A stretch of DNA of 64,000 nucleotides, taken from assembly GCF_002242685.1 (NCBI RefSeq), contig NZ_NBIM01000003.1, positions 62,001-126,000 on the forward strand, in the 5' to 3' direction. The DNA is from Oceanimonas doudoroffii (GTDB lineage Bacteria > Pseudomonadota > Gammaproteobacteria > Enterobacterales > Aeromonadaceae). A program made the translations under genes and the position numbers. Positions 7,753-16,864 of the stretch are shown here, piece after piece (the stretch's first letter is position 1; each line of letters opens with the position of its first letter). The notes beneath the pieces are model-generated. The model made no database searches. It saw only the letters and a program-made list of their open reading frames with translations, and was not told where the DNA came from.

Positions 7753-8547
7753 ATGTATGACGTGATCGTCTCCGATTTGGACGGCACCTTGCTCAACAGC
7801 CAGCACCGCATTTCCGACTACACTCGCGAGGTGCTGCACGAACTGACCCGTCGGGGCGTGGAGTTTATTGTGGCCACCGGCCGCCATCATGTGGACGTGC
7901 GCGCCATTCGCGATCAACTGGGGCTGAACGTGAGCCTGATCACCAGCAATGGTGCCCGCATTCACGACGCCCAGGACCGGCTGCTTCACAGCCGTGCCAT
8001 TCCGCCGCACATGGTCGAGGATCTGTTGTTTCGCTTTCGCCTGCCGGGGGTGCACCTCAACCTGTATCAGGGCGATCACTGGCTGGTGGAAGAGCCCCTG
8101 CCCGCCCTGCTCGACTTCTGCCCCGACAGCCCCTTTCGCTATCGTGTGACCGACCTCGGGCAACTGTCCATTGAGGGCGTGGACAAGGTGTTTTACGCCG
8201 GCAGCCACGACCAGCTGATCGAGGTGGAAGACATGCTGCTGGCTCACTTCGGCGACAAACTCAATATCACCTTTTCATTGCCCATCTGCCTGGAAGTCAT
8301 GCATGGCGCGGTCAACAAGGGATCGGCCATGGCGTCACTGGCCGAACGAAGCAAGACGCCGATGGAGCGGGTGATCGCCTTTGGCGATGGTATGAACGAC
8401 TATGAAATGCTGCGCCGGGCCGGCACCGGCGTGGTGATGGCCAACGCCCACACTCGGTTGCAGGATGCCCTGCCTCACCATGCTCGCACCCACAGCGCCG
8501 ACGAAGACGGCGTGGCCCGCTACCTGGCCCGGGTGTTTGAGCTGTAG
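7753..8547 (+). CDS. yigL: Cof-type HAD phosphatase, YigL-like
   Basis: The 264-residue protein is a HAD superfamily phosphatase of the Cof type: nucleophile motif VSDLDGTLLNS (residues 6-16), motif II VATGRH, Lys near NKGSAM, and motif IV FGDGMNDYEML. YigL in E. coli dephosphorylates pyridoxal phosphate and sugar phosphates. Its position directly after pldB reproduces the E. coli order, and the 17-base gap implies co-transcription. The substrate in this organism is not shown by the sequence. Confidence 0.9.
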   Translation: MYDVIVSDLDGTLLNSQHRISDYTREVLHELTRRGVEFIVATGRHHVDVRAIRDQLGLNVSLITSNGARIHDAQDRLLHSRAIPPHMVEDLLFRFRLPGVHLNLYQGDHWLVEEPLPALLDFCPDSPFRYRVTDLGQLSIEGVDKVFYAGSHDQLIEVEDMLLAHFGDKLNITFSLPICLEVMHGAVNKGSAMASLAERSKTPMERVIAFGDGMNDYEMLRRAGTGVVMANAHTRLQDALPHHARTHSADEDGVARYLARVFEL

Positions 8548-8602
8548 TCCGATTAACTCGCCGGCTGGGAAGCCATGCAAGGATGCAGCAGCAGGGTTAC
8601 CT

Positions 8603-8686
8603 GTAGGTTGCGAATTAGCGTAGCGAATTCCAACACACAGCCAGCTGCGGAATGTTGTGAATTCGCATCGCTCATCGCCAACCTAC
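8603..8686. repeat. Dispersed intergenic dyad repeat, copy A
   Basis: An 84-base element is bounded by GTAGGTTG and CAACCTAC. It contains the internal block GAATTAGCgtaGCGAATTCCAAC and, near its other end, ATTCGCatCGCTCAT. The same order of blocks recurs at 50164-50245. Repeats with GTAGGTTGG and GCGAA..TTC blocks are common non-coding elements in bacterial genomes; it is not coding here. Confidence 0.7.
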
Positions 8687-8702
8687 GTCACTGCTGCCGG
8701 GC

Positions 8703-9155
8703 TCACACCCCCGTCATGCCCAGAATGGCCTGCCGCTCGGCATCGGTAACCGGCATCACCGACAGCCGGTTGCCCTTTTTCACCAGCGGCATGTTGGCCA
8801 GGGCCGGATTGGCCTTGAGCGCGGCCAGGGGCAGCAACGGCAGCCTGCGCTCAAAGGTGAGTTCCACCGCATACCAGCGCGGCTTTGCCGGGTCGGACTT
8901 GGGATCGAAATAGGGGCTGTCCGGGTCAAAGGCAAAGGGGTCGGGAACGCCGGCGCGCACCACCCGCGCCAGCCCGGCGATACCGACCCGGCTGCAGCTG
9001 GAATGATAGATAAACACCTCGTCCTCTTCCTTGACCTCATCCCGCAGGAAATTACGCGCCTGATAGTTGCGAACCCCTTCCCACAGGGTGTTGGCGCGGG
9101 CCAGATCGTCGATGGAAAAGGTATCGGGTTCGGTTTTGAACAGCCAGCAGGCCAT
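8703..9155 (-). CDS. EVE domain-containing protein
   Basis: This 150-residue protein begins MACWLFKTEPDTFSIDDL and contains WEGVRNYQARNFLRDEVKEEDEVFIYHSSC, the signature of the EVE (PUA-like) domain. EVE domains bind modified bases in nucleic acids; the single-domain bacterial proteins have no settled role but are widespread. It is transcribed alone on the minus strand, divergent from the lipoprotein-anmK-murQ group. The full domain is present with no fusion partner. Confidence 0.93.
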   Translation of the reverse strand: MACWLFKTEPDTFSIDDLARANTLWEGVRNYQARNFLRDEVKEEDEVFIYHSSCSRVGIAGLARVVRAGVPDPFAFDPDSPYFDPKSDPAKPRWYAVELTFERRLPLLPLAALKANPALANMPLVKKGNRLSVMPVTDAERQAILGMTGV

Positions 9156-9256
9156 GATGCTTCCTCATCTTTTGTTGCGCCGCCCGCTGGCGGCCGGGAT
9201 TGCCCTGTGGCAACCTTGAATGGTCGCCATACTGACCCTACCCGGAGAAATTCGCA

Positions 9257-9445
9257 ATGCGTAACCCCCTGTGGCTACTTCCCGTTCTGCTGTTGGCTGG
9301 CTGCGGCGGCACACCGCCACCGCCGGCGGCGCCAGAACCCGAGCCCGAAGTACAGGCCGAGCCGGAACCCGCGCCCCAGCCCTATGAAAACGGTGTTATC
9401 AGCGTACCGATAAGTCCGCTGCAGGAGCTGCCGCCGGAATGGTAA
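9257..9445 (+). CDS. Small proline/glutamate-rich lipoprotein
   Basis: This 62-residue protein has a lipoprotein signal ending in the lipobox LLAGC, with the acylated Cys at position 16. The mature part is a low-complexity Pro/Glu/Ala stretch (PPPPAAPEPEPEVQAEPEP) and a short C-terminal tail. It should be anchored to the inner or outer membrane facing the periplasm. Its stop codon overlaps the anmK start region (TAATG), so it is probably translated in one operon with the anhydro-MurNAc recycling genes. The function is unknown; the short Pro-rich tether resembles other small envelope lipoproteins. Confidence 0.85.
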   Translation: MRNPLWLLPVLLLAGCGGTPPPPAAPEPEPEVQAEPEPAPQPYENGVISVPISPLQELPPEW

Positions 9446-10536
9446 TGGAGCATTATATCGGCATCATGTCCGGCACCAGCCTGGACGGCATCGACGCCGT
9501 TCTGGTGGCCACCGACGGTCGCCGCATTGAACTCAAAGGCGCCGTCAGCGCACCCATTGATGCGTTGCTGCGGGAGCGGCTGCTGGCGCTGGCGGTTGGC
9601 GGTACCGTGACCGCCCGGGAGTGGGGCGAGCTCGACGTGGCCCTGGGCCAGGCCTATGCCGAGGTGACGCTGCAACTGCTGGCCGACACCGGCCTGCGGG
9701 CCGCCGAGGTAAGCGCCATTGGCTGCCACGGCCAGACGGTGTGGCACCAGCCCGACGCCGAGCTGCCGTTTTCACTGCAACTGGGGGACGGCAACCGCAT
9801 CGCCGGCCTGACCGGCATCACCACGATCACCGATTTTCGCCGCAAGGACATGGCCCTGGGCGGCCAGGGTGCGCCCCTGGTGCCCGCCTTTCATCAGCGG
9901 GTGCTGGGCCATGCCGAGCGGCTGCGCATCGTGGTCAATATCGGCGGCATCGCCAATATCAGCGTGCTGGCCCCGGGCCGGCCGGTGCAGGGCTACGACG
10001 TGGGCCCGGGCAACATGCTGATGGATGCCTGGTGCCGGCGCCATACCGGCGCTCCTTATGACAAGAATGCGGCCCTGGCCCGCCAGGGTATGGTGCTGCC
10101 GGCACTGCTGGCGCGCCTGATGGCCGAACCCTGGCTGGCGCTGCCGCCACCCAAGAGCACCGGCCGGGAGCTGTTTAACGACGCCTGGCTCGATGCACGG
10201 CTTGATGGCGACGAAGCCGTGGCCGATGTACAGGCGACGCTAACCGAGTTTACCGCCGCCGCCATTGCGCAGCAGGTGCGCCACTTTTCCGACGGCGAGC
10301 TGCTGGTGTGTGGTGGTGGCGGCCATAACCCGCTACTGATGGAACGGCTGGCCGCGCTGCTGCCCGGCTGGCGGGTCGCCACCACAACAATAGCCGGGGT
10401 CGACATGGACGCCATGGAGGCCATGGCCTTTGCCTGGCTTGCGCACCAGACCCTGCACCGGCTGCCCGGCAACCTGCCTGAGGCCACCGGCGCAAGCCGC
10501 CCGGCGGTGCTGGGCGCCCTTCATTTTCCCGACTGA
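9445..10536 (+). CDS. anmK: Anhydro-N-acetylmuramic acid kinase
   Basis: AnmK phosphorylates 1,6-anhydro-MurNAc, released during peptidoglycan turnover, to MurNAc-6-phosphate using ATP. The N-terminus reads [20 protein letters not shown], the family's ATP-binding signature, followed by [40 protein letters not shown] and NIGGIANIS. About 363 residues is the normal length. Either ATG at 9439 or 9445 could be used; 9445 overlaps the lipoprotein stop and gives the usual N-terminus. murQ follows 10 bases later and encodes the next enzyme of the same pathway. Confidence 0.96.
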   Translation: MEHYIGIMSGTSLDGIDAVLVATDGRRIELKGAVSAPIDALLRERLLALAVGGTVTAREWGELDVALGQAYAEVTLQLLADTGLRAAEVSAIGCHGQTVWHQPDAELPFSLQLGDGNRIAGLTGITTITDFRRKDMALGGQGAPLVPAFHQRVLGHAERLRIVVNIGGIANISVLAPGRPVQGYDVGPGNMLMDAWCRRHTGAPYDKNAALARQGMVLPALLARLMAEPWLALPPPKSTGRELFNDAWLDARLDGDEAVADVQATLTEFTAAAIAQQVRHFSDGELLVCGGGGHNPLLMERLAALLPGWRVATTTIAGVDMDAMEAMAFAWLAHQTLHRLPGNLPEATGASRPAVLGALHFPD

Positions 10537-10546
10537 CGAGACATTC

Positions 10547-11458
10547 ATGAACAACCCGCTGATCCAGGATCTGGCACGGCTGGCCTCGGAAGGCCGCAAC
10601 CCGGATACCCTCAACATAGACACCCTGAGCGCACTGGACATCGTTACGCTTATCAACCGGCAGGACAAGGGCGTGCCCGAGGCGGTAGCCAGGGTGCTGC
10701 CCGCCATTGCCGCCGCCGTGGACATGATAGAAACCGCCCTGCGCGCGGGGGGCCGGCTGATCTATACCGGTGCCGGCACCAGCGGCCGGCTGGGGGTGCT
10801 GGATGCATCGGAATGCCCGCCCACCTTCAGCGTGCCCCACGGCCTGGTGCTGGGGCTGATCGCCGGGGGTGAAGCAGCCATGTTCCGGGCGCAGGAAGGC
10901 GCGGAAGACAACGAGCGGCAGGGCGAGCAGGATCTGCGCGATATTCAACTCACCGACAAGGATGTGGTGGTGGGTATTGCCGCCTCCGGCCGCACCCCTT
11001 ATGTCATTGGCGGTCTGCGCTACGCCCGCCGCCTGGGGGCCGGCACCGCGGCGCTGGCCTGCAATGCCGGCTCTGCCATCGGCCGGGAGGCGGCCATTGC
11101 CATCGAGCCCGAGGTAGGCCCCGAGGTGATCACCGGCTCTACCCGGCTCAAGGCCGGCACCGCCCAGAAGCTAGTGCTCAATATGCTCAGCACCGCCGCC
11201 ATGATTCGCCTGGGCAAGGTATATCAGAACCTAATGGTGGATTTGCACGCCAGCAATCAAAAGCTGGAAGCGCGTGCCATTCGCATTGTGATGCAAGCCA
11301 CCGGCGAGAATGAAAACACCGCCGCCGAGGCCCTGGCGGCGGCAGATAATGAAGTGAAACTGGCGATCCTGATGCTGCTGACCGGTCTGGGCAAGACCGA
11401 AGCCAAGGAGCGGCTGACCCGAGGCCAGGGTGTGCTGCGCCGGGCCCTGGCGGACTAA
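10547..11458 (+). CDS. murQ: N-acetylmuramic acid 6-phosphate etherase
   Basis: MurQ cleaves the lactyl ether of MurNAc-6-phosphate to give GlcNAc-6-phosphate and D-lactate, the step after AnmK in cell-wall recycling. The 303-residue protein has the SIS sugar-phosphate fold with [21 protein letters not shown] (catalytic Glu in ASEC) and [15 protein letters not shown]. The start at 10547 ([14 protein letters not shown]) matches the family; the frame is open upstream within anmK but that part is a shadow. The lipoprotein, anmK and murQ are tightly spaced and likely one transcript. Confidence 0.97.
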   Translation: MNNPLIQDLARLASEGRNPDTLNIDTLSALDIVTLINRQDKGVPEAVARVLPAIAAAVDMIETALRAGGRLIYTGAGTSGRLGVLDASECPPTFSVPHGLVLGLIAGGEAAMFRAQEGAEDNERQGEQDLRDIQLTDKDVVVGIAASGRTPYVIGGLRYARRLGAGTAALACNAGSAIGREAAIAIEPEVGPEVITGSTRLKAGTAQKLVLNMLSTAAMIRLGKVYQNLMVDLHASNQKLEARAIRIVMQATGENENTAAEALAAADNEVKLAILMLLTGLGKTEAKERLTRGQGVLRRALAD

Positions 11459-11467
11459 CGACGCGAC

Positions 11468-11794
11468 TCAGCGCTCGTCCTGCTCGTCTTCCCGGGCCAG
11501 GCGGGCGCGCAGTTTTTCTTCCCGCTTGCGGTACCAGTGGGCCTTGAACGCCGTCCACCAGTCGGCCGACAGCTCACCGCCATAGGCCTCGAGCAGGGCG
11601 ATGACCCTGTCCAGGGTAAGCACGGCGGCATCGTAGTCAATGTCCAGCCAGTGCTTGCGCACCACCACCTTGGCTACCCCCGGCTCGGCATCGAACACTT
11701 CCGCCAGCTTTTCAATCTGCAGCTGGTTCATGTGATCCAGCCGAAGATGACGCCGCACCAGGGTTCTGTCATCGACTTTTGAATCTGCGGTCAT
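11468..11794 (-). CDS. Conserved hypothetical protein with a possible HMA-like fold
   Basis: This predicted 108-residue soluble protein ends 9 bases from murQ on the opposite strand. The central part (IEKLAEVFDAEPGVAKVVVRKHWLDIDYDAAVLTLDRVIALLEAYGGEL) has the helix-strand-strand-helix pattern of heavy-metal-associated ferredoxin-like domains, but the metal-binding CxxC is absent. Similar proteins are sometimes labelled cation transporters, which I consider unsupported here. The C-terminal third is strongly charged (KREEKLRARLAREDEQDER). It has no membrane segment. The function is unknown. Confidence 0.7.
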   Translation of the reverse strand: MTADSKVDDRTLVRRHLRLDHMNQLQIEKLAEVFDAEPGVAKVVVRKHWLDIDYDAAVLTLDRVIALLEAYGGELSADWWTAFKAHWYRKREEKLRARLAREDEQDER

Positions 11795-11936
11795 GAAGCG
11801 GCTCCTTTTGCCCGAAAAAGTAGGTCAGTCCGAGTTAAGAGCAAAGCGGGCCCAAAGGCAAGCCGCCCGGTTGCAAAGCGGGCCCGGCTGTTTCACCATA
11901 TCGTGGAAACCGTTTTCAAATTCCCAAGAGGCAAGC

Positions 11937-12815
11937 ATGGATACTACCGTCACCCTCAAGGCCACCGCCGGCCTGCCCGCCGTTACCCTGCCAACCATCG
12001 GTCAGGGCACCTGGTATATGGGCGAAGGACTCAATCCCCGCCAGGCGGAGGTAAAAGCCCTGCAACAGGGACTGGATTTGGGACTCACACTAATCGACAC
12101 CGCCGAAATGTACGGTGACGGTGGTGCCGAAGAAGTCGTGGGAGAAGCGCTGAAGGGCCGCCGCGACCAGGCCTTTCTGGTATCCAAGGTGTATCCCTGG
12201 AATGCCGGTCGCCGCAGCGCCATTGCCGCCTGCGAGGCCAGCCTTCGGCGCCTGGGCACCGATCACCTCGACCTTTACCTGTTGCACTGGCCCGGCAGCA
12301 TTCCGCTGGAAGAAACCCTGGAAGCCTTTGAAAGGCTGCAGGCCGACGGCAAGATCAAGCGTTTTGGCGTGTCCAACTGCGATCTGGGCGAAATGCAGGA
12401 GCTGGCGTATACCGACGGCGGTGATCAATGCACGGTCAACCAGGTGCTCTACCACCTGGGCTCCCGGGGCATTGAGCATTCCCTGCTGCCCTGGCAGCGG
12501 GAGCGAGGCCTGCCCACCATGGCCTACTGCCCCCTGGCTCAGGGCGGCCGGCTGCGGCGGGAGCTGTTCGGCCACCCCGAGCTGCGTGCCATTGCCGCGG
12601 ATCTGAACGTCACCGTGGCTCAGTTGCTGTTGGCCTGGGCTACTCGCCCGGTGAACGGAAAGCGCGATGTCATTGCCATCCCCAAGGCGGTGCAGCCCGA
12701 GCATGTGCGGCAAAACGCCGAGGCCCTCACGCTTGATCTCGGTGACGACGTGCTGGCCCGCCTCGATGCCGCCTTTCCGGCCCCTCAGCGCAAGACTCCA
12801 CTGGATATCGTCTGA
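11937..12815 (+). CDS. Aldo/keto reductase
   Basis: The 292-residue protein is a single-domain NADPH-dependent aldo/keto reductase. The catalytic tetrad is visible: Asp and Tyr in LIDTAEMYGDG, Lys in LVSKVYPW and His in LYLLHWPG; the cofactor region includes IPKAVQPEHVRQNAEAL. Such enzymes reduce aldehydes and ketones in the cytoplasm, often in detoxification; the substrate is not deducible. I start it at 11937 after an AGAGG site, because the upstream in-frame extension to 11793 overlaps the divergent gene's start and is not family-like. A clear terminator follows. Confidence 0.93.
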   Translation: MDTTVTLKATAGLPAVTLPTIGQGTWYMGEGLNPRQAEVKALQQGLDLGLTLIDTAEMYGDGGAEEVVGEALKGRRDQAFLVSKVYPWNAGRRSAIAACEASLRRLGTDHLDLYLLHWPGSIPLEETLEAFERLQADGKIKRFGVSNCDLGEMQELAYTDGGDQCTVNQVLYHLGSRGIEHSLLPWQRERGLPTMAYCPLAQGGRLRRELFGHPELRAIAADLNVTVAQLLLAWATRPVNGKRDVIAIPKAVQPEHVRQNAEALTLDLGDDVLARLDAAFPAPQRKTPLDIV

Positions 12816-12822
12816 TTTACCT

Positions 12823-12851
12823 CGCCCCGGCCAGCACCGGGGCGTTTTTTT
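12823..12851 (+). terminator. Rho-independent terminator after the aldo/keto reductase
   Basis: CGCCCCGG (12823-12830) pairs perfectly with CCGGGGCG (12837-12844), and seven Ts follow. It isolates the reductase from the stand-alone trpB. Confidence 0.92.
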
Positions 12852-12943
12852 CATGTCTTCTCACCAACTTGTGGCTAATGGCTTCCCCTCTTAACCGCTG
12901 TTATGCTGCCTTTCTTTTCCCCTTGACCGCATAAGGAAGCAGT

Positions 12944-14143
12944 GTGGACTACCAGCAAAACATGCCCGACGCCGAGGGCTATTTCGGCGACTTTGGCGGC
13001 TCCGAAATTCCGCCCGCACTCAAGCAGGCCATGGACGACATCACGCGGGCCTATCAGGAAATTTGCCAGCGCGAGGACTTTCGGCAGGAGCTGCAGCGGC
13101 TGCTGACCCATTTCGTGGGCCGACCCAGCCCGGTATATCACTGTGAACGCCTGAGCCAGCAACTGGGCGGCGCGCAAATCTACCTGAAACGGGAAGACCT
13201 CAACCATACCGGCGCCCACAAGATCAATCACTGCCTGGGCGAGGCCCTGCTGGCCCGCTTTATGGGCAAGAAGAAGGTGATCGCCGAAACCGGCGCCGGC
13301 CAGCACGGTGTGGCCCTGGCCACCGCCTGCGCCCTGGTGGGCATTCCCTGTGAAATTCATATGGGGCAGGTCGACATTGAAAAAGAGCATCCCAATGTGA
13401 TGCGCATGAAGATCCTCGGCTGCACCCTGGTACCCGTGACCCGGGGCACCGCTACCCTGAAGGACGCCGTCGACAGCGCCTTTGAGGAATACCTGAAAAA
13501 CCCCACCGACTACATTTACGCCATCGGCTCTGTGGTAGGTCCCCATCCCTTCCCCATGATGGTGCGGGATTTTCAGAAGGTGATCGGCCAGGAAGCCCGG
13601 GAGCAAATGCAGGACATGACCGGCGAACTGCCGGATGTGATCCTGGCCTGTGTGGGCGGCGGCTCCAATGCCATGGGACTGTTTGACGCCTTTCTTAACG
13701 ACGAGTCGGTACGCATCATGGGGGTGGAGCCCGGCGGCAAGGGGCTCGATACCCCGGATCACGCCGCCACCATGACCCTGGGCACGCCCGGCGTCATTCA
13801 CGGCTTTCGCTGCCATGTACTGCAGGACGCCAGCGGCGAGCCGCTGCCGGTGCACTCCATCGCTTCGGGCCTGGATTACCCTGGGGTGGGTCCCCAGCAC
13901 AGCTACCTGAAGGAAATGGGCCGGGTGGAATACACCAGCATCACCGATCAGGAATGCCTGGACGCCTTTATGACCCTGTCCCGCACCGAGGGCATTATTC
14001 CGGCACTGGAAAGCGCCCACGCCGTGGCCCAGGCCATCAAGCTGGCACCCACGCTCAGCCAGGACAAGGTCATTCTGGTCAACCTGAGCGGCCGGGGCGA
14101 CAAGGATCTGGACTTCGTCTGCCGCAAGCTGGGACTGAATTAA
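12944..14143 (+). CDS. trpB: Tryptophan synthase beta chain, stand-alone copy
   Basis: TrpB condenses indole with L-serine to make tryptophan using pyridoxal phosphate (PLP). The 399-residue sequence has the PLP lysine in [11 protein letters not shown], the catalytic Glu region [11 protein letters not shown], the phosphate cup GGGSNA, and GVEPGG..GLDTPDH. No trpA or other trp gene is adjacent, and a strong terminator precedes it. The residues after the PLP lysine (INHCLGE) and the [10 protein letters not shown] segment differ from canonical trp-operon TrpB (for example HKTNQVLGQ in Salmonella), suggesting a second paralogue that acts without an alpha subunit. The start is a GTG with AAGGA 8 bases upstream. 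Confidence 0.9.
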   Translation: MDYQQNMPDAEGYFGDFGGSEIPPALKQAMDDITRAYQEICQREDFRQELQRLLTHFVGRPSPVYHCERLSQQLGGAQIYLKREDLNHTGAHKINHCLGEALLARFMGKKKVIAETGAGQHGVALATACALVGIPCEIHMGQVDIEKEHPNVMRMKILGCTLVPVTRGTATLKDAVDSAFEEYLKNPTDYIYAIGSVVGPHPFPMMVRDFQKVIGQEAREQMQDMTGELPDVILACVGGGSNAMGLFDAFLNDESVRIMGVEPGGKGLDTPDHAATMTLGTPGVIHGFRCHVLQDASGEPLPVHSIASGLDYPGVGPQHSYLKEMGRVEYTSITDQECLDAFMTLSRTEGIIPALESAHAVAQAIKLAPTLSQDKVILVNLSGRGDKDLDFVCRKLGLN

Positions 14144-14188
14144 GCCTGCCGGGCCGGTCGGTCCACCCTTCGCTGGCCTGGCCCGTGT

Positions 14189-15490
14189 TCACCCCGGCCA
14201 ACGCGTGTGCAAATCGTCGATAACATAGGGATGCACATGGCATGGGGGACCACCGGCCAGGTGGGGGTGCCCGGCGGCGAGATCATCATGGCAGTGATAG
14301 AGTCCGCCGGCATCCACCGCCGGCCACAGGCGAGCGGCCGCCAATACCGCCGCCAGGGCAATCGCGGCCAGCAATACCAGGGTGGGCAAAAGCCCCAGCG
14401 CACTGCCCAGCCAGCCGGCCAAGGGGTAGGCCAGCAGCCAGCAGGCATGCGACAGGGAAAACTGGGCGGCAAACACCGCCGGCCTGTCTTCGGCGTGGGC
14501 CGAACGCGCCAGCAACCGTCCCGACGGGGTCTGCACCAGGGCATAACCGATACCCAGCAGCCACCACGGTAACAGCAGCCACATCAGACTTTGCATACCG
14601 GTGGCCGCCAACAGCCCCGCCACCAGACACAGTCCACCAGACAGCATCAGGGTCCGTTCCTGCCATCGTTTCAGCAACAACGGCAATGCCAGCGCCGCCA
14701 TCATGGAGCCCGCCCCAAAGCAGGCCAGGGCCAGCGCGGTATGCCGCTCCGACAAGCCCAGCCGGGCCTGAACCATCACCACCGTATTCACGATAACCAT
14801 GGCCCCGGCACAGGCTACCGCCAGGTTCAAGGCCAGCAGTCCCCTGAGCCGGGGAGTGGCCAGATACACACGCAGGCCGCGTGTCACTTGCTGGTAAAAG
14901 CTTCCCTGGCCGTTGGCTCGCGGCACCGGCAGTGTGGTCGCCAGCAACAGCAAGGCCGAGGCCACAAAACCGGCCATGGTACCAATAAACAGGCCATGCC
15001 AGCTCATCAGGGACAGCAGCGCCACCGCCAGTGCCGGACTGAGCAGGGTCTCCAGATCATAAGCCAGGCGCGACAGGGACAAGGCCTTGGTGTATTGCTC
15101 CTCATCCTTGAGCACTTCGGGAATGGTGGCCTGATACAGCGGGGTAAAACAGGCCGAGGCCGACTGCAGCAGAAAAACCAGCACATAGACCTGCCATACC
15201 TGGGTGACGAAGGGCAGGCCCAGTGCCGTGGCTGCCCTGAGCAGATCCAGGGTCACCAGCAGGGGGCGGCGGGGCAACCGTGCCGTAATGACGGCAGCGA
15301 CCGGAGAAATCAACACGTAGGCCACCATCTTGATGCCAAAGATGGAGCCCAGCACGGCGCCCGCCTGGTTACCCGCCAGCTCAAATGCCAGCAGGCTCAG
15401 GGCCACGGTGGCCAGCCCGGTGCCCAGCAGGGCAATCACCTGGGCGGTGAACAGTTTTCGGTAGGTTCGGTTGGCCAGTATGCCGAGCAT
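14189..15490 (-). CDS. MFS transporter with His/Cys-rich C-terminal tail
   Basis: This 433-residue protein has about 12 hydrophobic segments and the MFS layout, beginning MLGILANRTYRKLFTAQVIALLGTGLA, the style of the enterobactin/macrolide exporter-like subfamily. After the last membrane segment (ending near residue 395) comes a tail with seven His and two Cys in about 36 residues, arranged as HCH, HPH and CHVH clusters. Nickel/cobalt exporters such as NreB have comparable His-rich tails, so a metal substrate or metal-sensing tail is plausible. It is convergent with trpB and probably monocistronic. The start chosen is the first Met. Confidence 0.85.
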   Translation of the reverse strand: MLGILANRTYRKLFTAQVIALLGTGLATVALSLLAFELAGNQAGAVLGSIFGIKMVAYVLISPVAAVITARLPRRPLLVTLDLLRAATALGLPFVTQVWQVYVLVFLLQSASACFTPLYQATIPEVLKDEEQYTKALSLSRLAYDLETLLSPALAVALLSLMSWHGLFIGTMAGFVASALLLLATTLPVPRANGQGSFYQQVTRGLRVYLATPRLRGLLALNLAVACAGAMVIVNTVVMVQARLGLSERHTALALACFGAGSMMAALALPLLLKRWQERTLMLSGGLCLVAGLLAATGMQSLMWLLLPWWLLGIGYALVQTPSGRLLARSAHAEDRPAVFAAQFSLSHACWLLAYPLAGWLGSALGLLPTLVLLAAIALAAVLAAARLWPAVDAGGLYHCHDDLAAGHPHLAGGPPCHVHPYVIDDLHTRWPG

Positions 15491-15594
15491 GACGCCCTCC
15501 TGCCGTTAAAGGCACTTGCTGGTGGTCCCGTTCACCGCCCGTCATGCCTGCCCGATGCCGGCAGGCATCATGCCCGAATAATGATGGTGACCGC

Positions 15595-16767
15595 TTACAC
15601 CACCTGACCGGCGACCCAACCGGAGCTCCAGGCCCACTGAAAATTGTAGCCTCCCAGCCAGCCGGTCACGTCCATCACCTCGCCAATAAAATAGAGGTGA
15701 GGCACCTTTTTCGCCGCCATGGTCTTGGACGACAACTCGTCGGTGTCGACCCCGCCCAGGGTCACCTCGGCGGTGCGGTAACCCTCGGTGCCGCCCGGCT
15801 GCAGCGGCCAGGCGGCCAGGGTGTGCTCCACCGCCGCCAGCTCTTTGGGAGTGTATTGCTTAAGCGGCTTGCTGTTGAGATCTCCCCGGGTCAGCAGGGC
15901 CTCGATCAGCCGTCTGGGCAGGTGCCGCGCCAGCCAGGTTTTCAGCTCCTGATTCGGGCTCTCTGCCACCGCCCCGGCCAAACTGCCGGCGGGCAGCAGC
16001 TCAAAGCACACCCGCTCACCGGGCTGCCAATAAGAAGAAATTTGCAGCACCGCCGGGCCGGATACGCCCCTGTGGGTAAACAGCAGGTTCTCGGCAAAGC
16101 GAGTGCCGTCTTCACTTTCCACCACCACCGGCAGGCTGACGCCGGACAGGCTTTCCAGGGTCTGTTTGTCTTCCGGTTGCAGGGTAAAGGGCACCAGGCC
16201 GGCCCGAGTGGGCAACACCTTGAGACCAAACTGTTCCGCCAACCGGTACCCCAGGGGCGAGGCGCCTATTTTGGGCATGGACAGGCCGCCGGTGGCCACC
16301 ACCAGCGACTGACAGCTGTACTGTTCGCCGGCAGTAGCCACGCCAAAGCCCTCACCAAGGCGCTCCACATTCAGCACCTCGGACCGCAGCCGTATGGTCA
16401 CGCCGGCAGACTCACACTCCGCCACCAGCAGATCGACGATGTTCTGCGCCGAATCGTCGCAGAACAGTTGTCCCAGGGTCTTTTCGTGGTAAGCAATGCG
16501 ATGCTTGTCGACCAGGGCGATAAAGTCCCACTGGGTGTAGCGGGCCAGGGCCGACTTCACAAAATGCGGGTTGGCGCACAGGTAGGCGCCGGGCTCCACA
16601 TGGTAGTTGGTGAAATTGCAGCGTCCCCCCCCCGACATCAGGATTTTGCGGCCGATGCGCTTGCCGTGATCCAGCACCAGCACGCGGCGCCCTCGCTTGC
16701 CGGCCTCGGCGGCACACATCAGACCGGCGGCGCCGGCACCGATCACTATCACATCCCAGGCCTGCAT
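15595..16767 (-). CDS. HI0933/YhiN-family NAD(P)/FAD-dependent oxidoreductase
   Basis: The 390-residue flavoprotein opens with the FAD dinucleotide-binding motif VIVIGAGAAGLMCAAEAGKRG and continues with GRKILMSGGGRCNFTN, which is diagnostic of the HI0933/YhiN (aminoacetone oxidase-like) family, and ends with VTGWLGGYNFQWAWSSGWVAG. The biological substrate is not established. It is divergent from the methyltransferase gene at 16865, with about 100 bases between start codons for both promoters. Confidence 0.93.
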   Translation of the reverse strand: MQAWDVIVIGAGAAGLMCAAEAGKRGRRVLVLDHGKRIGRKILMSGGGRCNFTNYHVEPGAYLCANPHFVKSALARYTQWDFIALVDKHRIAYHEKTLGQLFCDDSAQNIVDLLVAECESAGVTIRLRSEVLNVERLGEGFGVATAGEQYSCQSLVVATGGLSMPKIGASPLGYRLAEQFGLKVLPTRAGLVPFTLQPEDKQTLESLSGVSLPVVVESEDGTRFAENLLFTHRGVSGPAVLQISSYWQPGERVCFELLPAGSLAGAVAESPNQELKTWLARHLPRRLIEALLTRGDLNSKPLKQYTPKELAAVEHTLAAWPLQPGGTEGYRTAEVTLGGVDTDELSSKTMAAKKVPHLYFIGEVMDVTGWLGGYNFQWAWSSGWVAGQVV

Positions 16768-16864
16768 GGCATTTCCTCGAACAAAGCAAAAAAGAAGGGC
16801 ATTCTACTCGTCGCACCGCCGCCCGGCTATGCCGGCCCCCTTGGCTGTGAGTATAATTGCCACC

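Noticed and set aside
13954..14223. Short plus-strand frame crossing the trpB stop, possible small gene
   Set aside because: Most of it lies inside trpB in another frame and the non-overlapping part is antisense to the MFS tail; no ribosome site.
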